Shown in pieces: positions 46,063-53,205 of a stretch of DNA of 64,000 nt. This DNA is from Acidimangrovimonas pyrenivorans (lineage in GTDB: Bacteria > Pseudomonadota > Alphaproteobacteria > Rhodobacterales > Rhodobacteraceae). Position 1 is the stretch's first letter. Each line of letters begins with the position of its first letter. The stretch lies in contig NZ_JBHRSK010000004.1 of NCBI RefSeq assembly GCF_042643245.1, forward strand, positions 1,178,001 to 1,242,000, in the 5' to 3' direction. The notes beneath the pieces are model-generated. The model searched no databases and was not told the DNA's origin. It worked only from the letters and a program-made list of their open reading frames with translations. Made by a program: the position numbers and the translations under genes.

Positions 46063-46641
46063 ATGGCGGATTTGATGATCGACCGGGCCCGCTCGGTGCT
46101 GGCGGTGATCGACGTGCAGGACGGATTTCTCGACAAGCTGGAGCCGGCCGAGCGCGCGCCGCTGGTGGCCCGGATCGCCTGGCTGATGCGGGTGGCGCGG
46201 GCGCTGGAGCTCCCCGTGATCGCGATGGGCGAGGACCTGCCCGCCAACGGCCCGCCGGTCGCCCCGGTTCTGGCCGAACTGCCGCCCGGGACCCCGGTCC
46301 ATGACAAGCGCGTCTTCGGCCTGGCCGGCGAGGCCGGGATCCTGAGCGCGCTGCAGGCCACCGGGCGCGACCAGGCGGTGCTGGTCGGGCTCGAGACCGA
46401 TGTCTGTGTCGCCCAGTCGGCGCTCGGTCTGGCGGGCCTCGGCTGGACCGTCGCCGTGGCCGCGGATGGCTGCGGCGCCCCCGGCCCCGCCCATGCCGCC
46501 GGGCTGGCGCGGCTGAGCGCGGCCGGGGTGATCGTCGGCACGGTCAAGAGCCTCTATTACGAATGGGTCCGCGACCTCGACACCCATGCAGCGGTCAAGG
46601 CGGCGGTTGGCGGGGAACTGCCCGAGGAGCTGAGCCTGTAA
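46063..46641 (+). CDS. Isochorismatase family cysteine hydrolase
   Basis: A 192-residue hydrolase. The expected triad is visible: Asp18 in VIDVQDGF, Lys in VHDKRVFG (about 85) and Cys in GLETDVCVAQSA (about 113). The cis-peptide segment is LETDVC. The family includes nicotinamidase, ureidoacrylate and isochorismate hydrolases. The lack of a metal-binding His pair argues against nicotinamidase. A GGAGGAG ribosome site precedes the ATG. It is convergent with arsJ. Confidence 0.85.
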   Translation: MADLMIDRARSVLAVIDVQDGFLDKLEPAERAPLVARIAWLMRVARALELPVIAMGEDLPANGPPVAPVLAELPPGTPVHDKRVFGLAGEAGILSALQATGRDQAVLVGLETDVCVAQSALGLAGLGWTVAVAADGCGAPGPAHAAGLARLSAAGVIVGTVKSLYYEWVRDLDTHAAVKAAVGGELPEELSL

Positions 46642-46643
46642 GA

Positions 46644-46701
46644 GGGGGCGCTGCCCCCGTCGCCCCGGGGGCGACTCCCCCGGGATATTTTCGAGCAGAA
46701 A
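46644..46701 (-). repeat. Dispersed intergenic repeat, copy 5 (A2 subtype)
   Basis: The plus strand has GGGGGC-GCT-GCCCCC (46644-46658), then the 16-bp palindrome GTCGCCCCGGGGGCGAC-like stem, CCCCCGGG, and ATATTTTCGAGCAGAAAG. It lies between convergent genes, three bases after the isochorismatase stop. Confidence 0.75.
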
Positions 46702-46705
46702 GGGG

Positions 46706-47956
46706 TCAGGGCGTCAGCCGGGCGGCGAGGCGCCAGCTGGCCACGGCCAGGGCGGCGGCGGTGGCGAGGCAGAGCGGCAAGCCGCCGAGCTGGTAGCTGA
46801 TGCCCGACAGCAGCGTGCCGACGAGGCGGCCGGCAGCGTTGGCCATGTAGTAGAAGCCGACATCCATCGTCACCCGGTCGCCCCTGGACAGGGCGAGGAT
46901 CAGGTAGGAATGGAGCGAGGAGTTGACGGCGAAGACGAAGCCGAAGACCAGCAGCCCGGCGGCCAGCGTCAGGGTCAGCCAGAGCTGCGGCGCGCCGGCG
47001 GCGAAGGCGGCGAGCGCCAGCGCGGCGGGGATCAGCGACAGCCCCCCGGCCCAGCGGCGGGCGAGGCCGGCGATCTCGGGCAGGCCGCGGCTGGCGGCGC
47101 GCAGGATCCGCGGCGCGCCGGCCTGCACCGCGCCGTAGAGCACGATCCAGGCGGCCATGAAACCGCCGACCATGAAGAAGGCGGCGCGGGCGCCGGCCTG
47201 GGTGCCGTCGGAGAGCACCGCCTCGAAATAGATCGGGATGCCGACCACGAACCAGACGTCGCGGGCGCCGAACAGGAACAGCCGCGCCGCCGACAGCCGG
47301 TTGATCGCCGGGTCCTTGGAAAAGACCTCGCGGAACTTCGCCCCCTTGCGGCCGGCGGGCAGGCCGCGCGGCATGAACAGGGCGACGGCGAGCAGGATCA
47401 GGGCGAGGCCGACCGCCATGGCGAGGACCGAGGCGCGGAAGCCGAACAGCGCCAGCAGGGTGGCGCCGAGGGCGAAGCCGATCCCCTTGATCGCGTTCTT
47501 CGACCCGGTCAGCGCCGCGACCCAGCGGAACAACGCCCCCTCGCCCTCGGGCACCAGCAGTTTCACCGCGCTTTTCGCTGACATCTTGGCCAGATCCTTG
47601 GCGACGCCGGACAGCCCCTGCACCGCCATCACGAAGGGCACCGACAGCGCCATCGCCCAGCCGGGATCGAGCCGCGACAGCGCCGCCAGCGCCACCACCT
47701 GCAGCGCCAGCCCGCCATAGAGGGTGCTGGCGAGGCCGAAGCGGGCGGCGATCCAGCCGGCATAGAGGTTGGTGACGACGCCCATCACCTCGTAGAGCAG
47801 GAACAGCCAGGCCAGCGTGATCGGCGAGAAGCCGAGATCGTTGAAATGCAGCAGCACCAGCATGCGCAGGGCGCCGTCGGTCAGCATGAAGGCCCAATAG
47901 GCCGCCGTCACCGCGGCATAGGCCGCGCCCTGCATCGCCGGTTTCGCCGCGCTCAC
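46706..47956 (-). CDS. arsJ: Organoarsenical efflux transporter ArsJ
   Basis: A 416-residue major facilitator transporter with about twelve helices. It matches ArsJ, which exports 1-arseno-3-phosphoglycerate made by the neighbouring GAPDH. Typical stretches are HFNDLGFSPITLAWLFLLYE, then YEVMGVVTNLYAGWIAARFG, GLSGVAKDLAKMSAKSAVK, and YYMANAAGRLVGTLLSGISY (20 residues). The GTG at 47956 overlaps the GAPDH stop as GTGA; an ATG seven codons later is possible. The exported product falls apart outside the cell and releases arsenate, so this pair removes arsenate without reducing it. Confidence 0.92.
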   Translation of the reverse strand: MSAAKPAMQGAAYAAVTAAYWAFMLTDGALRMLVLLHFNDLGFSPITLAWLFLLYEVMGVVTNLYAGWIAARFGLASTLYGGLALQVVALAALSRLDPGWAMALSVPFVMAVQGLSGVAKDLAKMSAKSAVKLLVPEGEGALFRWVAALTGSKNAIKGIGFALGATLLALFGFRASVLAMAVGLALILLAVALFMPRGLPAGRKGAKFREVFSKDPAINRLSAARLFLFGARDVWFVVGIPIYFEAVLSDGTQAGARAAFFMVGGFMAAWIVLYGAVQAGAPRILRAASRGLPEIAGLARRWAGGLSLIPAALALAAFAAGAPQLWLTLTLAAGLLVFGFVFAVNSSLHSYLILALSRGDRVTMDVGFYYMANAAGRLVGTLLSGISYQLGGLPLCLATAAALAVASWRLAARLTP

Positions 47957-48960
47957 AACGCCCCCGCCACCACCCGGGCGACATCGGCCAGCCGGTTCAC
48001 GTAACCCCATTCGTTGTCATACCAGGCGTAGATCTTCACCTGGGTGCCATCGACGACCATGGTCGAGGGCGCGTCGACGATGCTCGAGCGCGGGTCGTTG
48101 ACGTAATCGGCCGAGACCAGCGGCCGCTCCTCGTAGCCGAGGATGCCGGTGAGCGCGCCCTCGGCGGCCGCCTTGAACAGGGCGTTGACCTCTTCGGCCG
48201 TGGTCGCGCGTTCGACCTCGAAGACGCAGTCGGTCAGCGAGGCGTTGAGCAGCGGCACGCGGACGGCGTGGCCGTTCAGCCGGCCCTTGAGTTCCGGGTA
48301 GATCAGGGTGATCGCGGTGGCCGAGCCGGTCGTCGTCGGGATCAGCGAGTTGAGCGCCGAGCGGGCGCGGCGCAGATCCTTGGCCGGGCGGTCGACGATG
48401 GTCTGGGTGTTGGTGACGTCGTGGATCGTGGTGATCGCGCCATGCTTGATGCCGAGGCTCTCGTGGATCACCTTGACCACCGGGGCAAGGCAATTGGTGG
48501 TGCAGGAGGCGGCGGTGACGACGTGATGCCGGGCCGGGTCGTAGAGGTCGTGGTTGACGCCGTAGACCAGGTTGAGCGCGCCGCCATCCTTGACCGGGGC
48601 CGAGACCACCACCTTCTTCACCCCGGCGGCAAAATAGGGCGCCAGCCTGGCCTCGGACTTGAACACGCCCGAGCAGTCGATGACCAGGTCGACGCCGAGT
48701 TCGGCCAGCGGCAGCGCCTCGATCGTTTTCTCCGCCGTCATCCGCATGGTCTGGCCGTTGACCGTCAGGCTGTCCGGCCCGGAGGAAATCCCGGCCGGCC
48801 AGCGGCCGTGCACGGTGTCGAATTCCAGCAGGTGGGCATGCTGGGCCGGGTCCCCGGCCGGATCGTTGAGCAGGACGATCTCGCCCACCGGGTTTTCCGC
48901 CAGCACCCGCAGCACCAGCTTGCCCATCCGTCCCAAACCGTTCACGGCGATACGTGTCAT
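47953..48960 (-). CDS. gapdh: Glyceraldehyde-3-phosphate dehydrogenase (arsenic operon type)
   Basis: A 335-residue NAD-dependent enzyme. The dinucleotide fold is at the N-terminus (MTRIAVNGLGRMGKLVLRVL). The active site is TAASCTTNCLAPVVKVIHES with the catalytic Cys at about 150, followed by TNTQTIVDRP. Placed between the arsRC fusion and arsJ, it should use arsenate in place of phosphate to form 1-arseno-3-phosphoglycerate for export. It could also serve glycolysis, but in this operon the arsenic role is more likely. arsRC ends 15 bases upstream. Confidence 0.9.
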   Translation of the reverse strand: MTRIAVNGLGRMGKLVLRVLAENPVGEIVLLNDPAGDPAQHAHLLEFDTVHGRWPAGISSGPDSLTVNGQTMRMTAEKTIEALPLAELGVDLVIDCSGVFKSEARLAPYFAAGVKKVVVSAPVKDGGALNLVYGVNHDLYDPARHHVVTAASCTTNCLAPVVKVIHESLGIKHGAITTIHDVTNTQTIVDRPAKDLRRARSALNSLIPTTTGSATAITLIYPELKGRLNGHAVRVPLLNASLTDCVFEVERATTAEEVNALFKAAAEGALTGILGYEERPLVSADYVNDPRSSIVDAPSTMVVDGTQVKIYAWYDNEWGYVNRLADVARVVAGAL

Positions 48961-48975
48961 GTCATCTTCCCTATG

Positions 48976-49818
48976 TCAGACGTCGGCGCCGCCGATCGCG
49001 TCCAGCCGGCGCTGCAGCGACATCCGGTCGAGCTCGGCCAGCGGCAGGCTGGTGAAGGCCTCGACCCGGCGACGCATGGCGGCATAGGCCTCGGCGAAGG
49101 CGAGCGATTTCTCGGCATCGGTGCCCTCGACCTTGACCGGATCGGGCAGGCCCCAATGGGCGGTGATCGGCTGGCCCGGCCAGGGCGGGCAGTCCTCGTT
49201 CGCCGCCGTGTCGCAGACGGTGAAGACGAAATCCATCGCCGGCGCGTTCGGGCCCTGGAACTCGGCCGTGGTCTTGGCCCGAAGCCGGTCAATGTCATGG
49301 CCCTGCCGGCGCAGCAGCTCGACCGCGAACGGGTTCAGTTCCGGCGCCGGGCGGGTGCCGGCCGAGAAGGCACGGAACCGGTCGCCGCCCAGATCGCGCA
49401 GCAGCGCCTCGGCGAAGATCGAGCGGGCGGAATTGCCGGTGCAGATGAACAGCACGTTGAGCGGACGGTCGGTCATGGCCTGGGTTCCTTGCGGGGTGAG
49501 CGCCTGGGTGGCGGCCTCGGCGCAGAGGTCGGGGCGGCCGCGGCAGCAATCGGCGACGAGGAAATCGACCAGCTTGCCCATCCGCGCCATGTCGGCGCGG
49601 TAGAGCACCGCCCGGCCCTGGCGTTCGGACTGCACCAGCCCCGCCTGTTCCAGCACCGAGAGGTATTGCGACAGGGTGTTGGGCTTGAGGTCGAGCGCCA
49701 GGGCGATGCCGCTGGGCCGCACGCCCTCGGGCATCCGCCGCACCAGCAGGCGGAAGACGGCCAGGCGGCCCTCATGGGCCAGGGCGGCGAGCAGAATGGT
49801 GGCGGTGTTCGATTCCAT
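48976..49818 (-). CDS. arsRC: ArsR-ArsC fusion: arsenic repressor joined to arsenate reductase
   Basis: A 280-residue two-domain protein. Residues 1-100 form a winged-helix ArsR domain (LAALAHEGRLAVFRLLVRRM, then LDLKPNTLSQYLSVLEQAGL) with cysteines C91, C92 and C99 (ADCCRGRPDLC), placed to sense arsenite. After a short linker (about 101-118) comes a low-molecular-weight phosphatase-type ArsC domain. It has P-loop C126-TGNSA-R132 and the cysteine pair C202 and C210 (VCDTAANEDC) needed for thioredoxin-coupled reduction. The DPVKVEG segment completes the site. An internal ATG at residue 115 could give free ArsC. It probably regulates itself through the palindrome overlapping its start region. 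There is no arsenite pump (Acr3 or ArsB) in the window. Confidence 0.92.
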   Translation of the reverse strand: MESNTATILLAALAHEGRLAVFRLLVRRMPEGVRPSGIALALDLKPNTLSQYLSVLEQAGLVQSERQGRAVLYRADMARMGKLVDFLVADCCRGRPDLCAEAATQALTPQGTQAMTDRPLNVLFICTGNSARSIFAEALLRDLGGDRFRAFSAGTRPAPELNPFAVELLRRQGHDIDRLRAKTTAEFQGPNAPAMDFVFTVCDTAANEDCPPWPGQPITAHWGLPDPVKVEGTDAEKSLAFAEAYAAMRRRVEAFTSLPLAELDRMSLQRRLDAIGGADV

Positions 49819-49845
49819 AATTCATGAATACATGAACTATGTAAC
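49819..49845 (-). promoter_or_regulatory. Candidate ArsR operator directly before arsRC
   Basis: ATTCATGAAT at 49820-49829 is a perfect 10-bp palindrome one base before the start codon. A second TTCATG half-site adjoins it. No Shine-Dalgarno fits between it and the ATG, which suggests a leaderless or very short leader transcript. Confidence 0.5.
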
Positions 49846-49859
49846 GAGTCGATGACGGA

Positions 49860-50555
49860 TCACAGCACCGTGTGCAGCCGGTAGCCGGGCGCGTAGGCAA
49901 GGCGGACGGCCGTCACCGGCGCCTCTCCGGCCCAGGTCGTGCGCTCGGTGATGAACAGCGCGGCGCCGGGTTCGACGCCCAGATGGGCGGCATCGTCGGC
50001 TCTGGCGTTGGCGGCGGAAAAGGCAATGTCGCCATAGGTATAGGCCACGGTCTTCACCAACCATTCATTGATGCTGACTTCCGCCATGTCCTCCGGCAAC
50101 CCGTCGGGCAGCACCGCCGGGTTGAGCCAGCGATCCTCGTAGAGGAAGGGCTGTCCGTCGGCGAAATGCAGGGTGCGCAGGTGCCAAAGAGTCGCATCCG
50201 GCGCAAGGCCGAGGCGGCTGCTGACCGGCACCGGCGGCACCGTCTCGCTGGCCTCAAGCAGGCGGAAATCGTAGTGCTGTCCCCGGCCCTCGACTTCCAG
50301 CCGCGTCACCGGGATGTCCAGCGTCGCCTTGCGCACCGGCAGGGTTGCGACCCGGGTGCCGGCCTTGCGGCGCCGCTCCAGCACCCCCTGCGCCGCCAGT
50401 TCGCGCAAGGCGCGGTTGACGGTGGCGCGGGCGCAGCCGAATTCGGCCGCCAGTTCGGCCTCGGTCGGAATGATCGCGCCCGGCGCCCAGTCGCGGCGGT
50501 CGATCCGGCGCAGCACCTCGGCGCGGATTTCCTCCCAGCCCTGCGGCGCGCTCAC
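49860..50555 (-). CDS. hutC: Histidine utilisation repressor HutC (GntR family)
   Basis: A 231-residue GntR/HutC regulator. It has an N-terminal winged helix (IIPTEAELAAEFGCARATVN, then RALRELAAQGVLERRRKAGT) and a C-terminal UTRA ligand-binding domain (about 85-225, with WHLRTLHFADGQPFLYEDRW and RADDAAHLGVEPGAALFITE). In the family it binds urocanate and derepresses the hut genes. The GTG at 50555 overlaps the hutF stop, so it is translated with hutF. Its likely target is the palindrome in the hutF-hutI gap. Confidence 0.93.
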   Translation of the reverse strand: MSAPQGWEEIRAEVLRRIDRRDWAPGAIIPTEAELAAEFGCARATVNRALRELAAQGVLERRRKAGTRVATLPVRKATLDIPVTRLEVEGRGQHYDFRLLEASETVPPVPVSSRLGLAPDATLWHLRTLHFADGQPFLYEDRWLNPAVLPDGLPEDMAEVSINEWLVKTVAYTYGDIAFSAANARADDAAHLGVEPGAALFITERTTWAGEAPVTAVRLAYAPGYRLHTVL

Positions 50556-51925
50556 AGCCGGTCCCCCAGCGCAGCCATGGCGGCGCGGTAGCGGGCGGTG
50601 ATCGCGTCGTGGTCTGGGTGGCGGCCGTCCGTTACGCAGTGGCGGCCGGCCGCCCAGACATCCGTCACCATCCGGTCGTCGCCGGCGAAGATCCAGCCAT
50701 CCAGCACCGCATCCCCCTGCCGCCCGACCAGGTCGGTGTGGCCTCCGTCGAGCGCGAGCAGATCGGCCCACATCCCCTCGGCAATCGCGCCCGAGGCCCG
50801 GCCCGCCGCCTGCGCCCCGCCCTGCGCCGCGCCCTCGTAGAGCACTCGGCCGCTCGAGCGTTCCGGCGTCGCCAGCACCGCCCGGCCACGGTCGCGCAGG
50901 CGCTGGGAATATTCCAGCCCGCGCAGCTCTTCGGCCAGGGCGATGCGGATATTGCTGTCCGAGCCGACGCCGAAGCGGCCGCCGGCCCGCAGGTAACGGA
51001 CACCGTCGAAGATGCCGTCGCCCAGGTTGGCCTCGGTGATCGGGCACAGCCCGGCGACGGCGCCGGTCGCCGCCAGCCCCTCGGTTTCCGCCTCTTCCAT
51101 CTGGGTACAGTGGATCAGGCACCAGCGTTCGTCCACCGCGTGGTTGGCCAGCAGCCACGCGACCGGCCGCGCGCCCCAGGCCGCCTGCACCTCCGCCACC
51201 TCGGCCACCTGCTCGGCGAGGTGCATGTGCAACGGCGCCTCGGGCGCCAGAGCGACGGCCGCCGCCAGCCCGTCGCGGCTGACCGCCCGCAGCGAATGCG
51301 GCGCGACGCCGAGCGTTGCGTCTGCCGGCAGCCCGGCCAGCGCCCGGCCGGCGCCGTCGTGCAGGCGGGCGAACCGTTCCGGATCGTTGCCGAAGCGGAT
51401 TTGGCCCGGCCCCAGCGCCCGGCCGTCGCAGCCGCCCTGCTGGTAGAGCACCGGCAACAGGGTCAGGCCGATGCCCGTCGCCTCGGCCGCCGCCGCGATC
51501 CGGGCCGACAGCTCGGCGAGGTCGTCGTAAGGCAGGCCACCGGGCCGGTGATGCAGGTAATGGAACTCGGCAACCGCCGCATAGCCGGCCTCGAGCATCT
51601 CCATCTGCACGAAAGCGGCGATCGCCTCGACATCCTCCGGCGTCAGCTGGTCGAGGAAGCGGAACATCAGCTGGCGCCAGGTCCAGAACGTGTCGCGCGG
51701 GTCCGGGCCGCGGCGCTCGGTCATCCCGGCCATGGCGCGCTGGAAGGCGTGGCTGTGCAGGTTGGCCGGCGCCGGCAGCAGCACCGCCTGCCGCTCGCCC
51801 TCGGGCGCAGCACCGGGGGTCACCGAGGCGATCCGCCCCTGCGCCACCTCGATCCTGACGCCCTGCGCCCAGCCCTCGGGCAGCAGCGCCTGTTCGGCCC
51901 AGAGGGTGAAACTCGCCTCGCTCAT
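50552..51925 (-). CDS. hutF: Formimidoylglutamate deiminase HutF
   Basis: A 457-residue amidohydrolase-superfamily enzyme that converts N-formimino-glutamate to N-formyl-glutamate and ammonia. Metal ligands appear in LLPAPANLHSHAFQRAMAGM, then HMHLAEQVAEV, LIHCTQMEEAE and FGVGSDSNIRIA. RRGPDPRDTFWTWRQLM is typical for HutF. It defines the route of histidine breakdown that avoids formimidoylglutamase. It is the first gene of the leftward hutF-hutC unit, divergent from hutI. Confidence 0.94.
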   Translation of the reverse strand: MSEASFTLWAEQALLPEGWAQGVRIEVAQGRIASVTPGAAPEGERQAVLLPAPANLHSHAFQRAMAGMTERRGPDPRDTFWTWRQLMFRFLDQLTPEDVEAIAAFVQMEMLEAGYAAVAEFHYLHHRPGGLPYDDLAELSARIAAAAEATGIGLTLLPVLYQQGGCDGRALGPGQIRFGNDPERFARLHDGAGRALAGLPADATLGVAPHSLRAVSRDGLAAAVALAPEAPLHMHLAEQVAEVAEVQAAWGARPVAWLLANHAVDERWCLIHCTQMEEAETEGLAATGAVAGLCPITEANLGDGIFDGVRYLRAGGRFGVGSDSNIRIALAEELRGLEYSQRLRDRGRAVLATPERSSGRVLYEGAAQGGAQAAGRASGAIAEGMWADLLALDGGHTDLVGRQGDAVLDGWIFAGDDRMVTDVWAAGRHCVTDGRHPDHDAITARYRAAMAALGDRL

Positions 51926-51936
51926 CGGATGATCCC

Positions 51937-51966
51937 TTGACAGCCATTATTATGTGCAGACATATT
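51937..51966. promoter_or_regulatory. Divergent hut promoter and candidate HutC operator
   Basis: TTGACA at 51937-51942 and CATATT at 51961-51966, 18 bases apart, form a plausible promoter for hutI. The palindrome TATGT-GCAG-ACATA (51951-51964) lies within it and fits the GT-N-AC pattern of GntR operators. It could control both directions. Confidence 0.6.
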
Positions 51967-51996
51967 AGCAAAAAGCGCGGATAAAAGGCAAGCGAA

Positions 51997-53205
51997 ATGG
52001 CGATGATTCTCGGCAATGCGCGGCTGGCGACGATGCGGCCCGGCGATGCGCCCTACGGGCTGGTCGATCGCGGCGCGGTGGTGGTGGAGGGCGAACGGAT
52101 CGCCTGGGCCGGCCCCGAAGCCGATCTGCCGGACGGCACCGCCAGCCTGCCCCGGCAGGACCTCGGCGGACGCCTCGTCACCCCGGCGCTGATCGACTGC
52201 CACACCCATGTCGTCTTCGGCGGCCAGCGGGCGCGCGAGTTCGAGATGCGGCTGGGCGGCGCCTCCTACGAGGAGGTGGCGCGGGCCGGCGGCGGCATCG
52301 TCTCGACCGTCGCAGCGACGCGGGCGGCAAGCGAGGATGCGCTGGTCGCCGCCGCCCTGCCCCGGATCGACCAGATGCTGGCCGAGGGCGTCGGCACGCT
52401 CGAGATCAAGTCGGGCTACGGTCTCGACATCGACACCGAGCTGCGGATGCTGCGCGCCGCCCGGCGGATCGGCCGCGAACGCAACGTCCACGTCGTCACC
52501 AGCTTCCTCGGCGCCCATGCGACGCCGCCGGAATACAAGGGCCGCGACGACGCCTATCTCGCCACGCAGGTGCTGCCGGCCCTGCGCGCCGCCCATGCCG
52601 AGGGGCTGGTCGATGCCGTCGACGGCTTCTGCGAGGGCATCGCCTTCTCGCCGGCCCAGATCGAAACGGTGTTCAAGGAGGCCAAGGCGCTCGGCCTGCC
52701 GGTCAAGCTCCATGCCGAGCAGCTGTCGAACCTCGGCGGCGCGAAGCTGGCGGCGCGCTACGGCGCGCTTTCGGCCGATCATCTCGAGTATCTCGACGAT
52801 GCCGGGGCGCAGGCGATGGCCGCGGCCGGCACCGTCGCCGTGATCCTGCCCGGCGCCTTCTACACCCTGCGCGAGACCCAGGCGCCGCCGATCGCCGCCC
52901 TGCGCGACGCCGGGGTCGAGATGGCGGTGGCGACCGACTGCAACCCCGGCTCGGCGCCGATGACCTCGCTGACGCTGGCGATGAACATGGCCTGCACCCT
53001 GTTCCGGCTGACGCCCGAGGAGGCGCTGGCCGGCAGCACCCGCATCGCCGCCAGGGCGCTGGGGCTGAGCGACCGCGGCATGATCGCCACCGGCCTGCGC
53101 GCCGACCTCGCCGTCTGGCAGGCCGAGGAGCCGGCCGAACTGAGCTACCGCATCGGCGCCACGCCGCTCCATGCCCGCATTATCGGAGGCCGCGCCGATG
53201 GCTGA
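51997..53205 (+). CDS. hutI: Imidazolonepropionase HutI
   Basis: A 402-residue amidohydrolase that opens imidazolone propionate to N-formimino-glutamate, the third step of histidine breakdown. The metal-binding LIDCHTHVVFGGQRAREFEM (20 residues, about 65-84) is typical. HAEQLSNLGGAKLAARYGAL and TDCNPGSAPMTSLTLAMNMA carry the other ligands. It overlaps the start of hutH by eight bases and begins the rightward hutI-hutH-hutU unit. Confidence 0.96.
   Translation: MAMILGNARLATMRPGDAPYGLVDRGAVVVEGERIAWAGPEADLPDGTASLPRQDLGGRLVTPALIDCHTHVVFGGQRAREFEMRLGGASYEEVARAGGGIVSTVAATRAASEDALVAAALPRIDQMLAEGVGTLEIKSGYGLDIDTELRMLRAARRIGRERNVHVVTSFLGAHATPPEYKGRDDAYLATQVLPALRAAHAEGLVDAVDGFCEGIAFSPAQIETVFKEAKALGLPVKLHAEQLSNLGGAKLAARYGALSADHLEYLDDAGAQAMAAAGTVAVILPGAFYTLRETQAPPIAALRDAGVEMAVATDCNPGSAPMTSLTLAMNMACTLFRLTPEEALAGSTRIAARALGLSDRGMIATGLRADLAVWQAEEPAELSYRIGATPLHARIIGGRADG

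Noticed and set aside
46063..46641. Nicotinamidase assignment for the isochorismatase-family gene
   Set aside because: The metal-binding Asp/His cluster of nicotinamidases is not visible, so only the family name is justified.
50609..51940. 443-codon open frame on the plus strand opposite hutF
   Set aside because: hutF motifs are clear on the minus strand; the antisense frame is a composition shadow.
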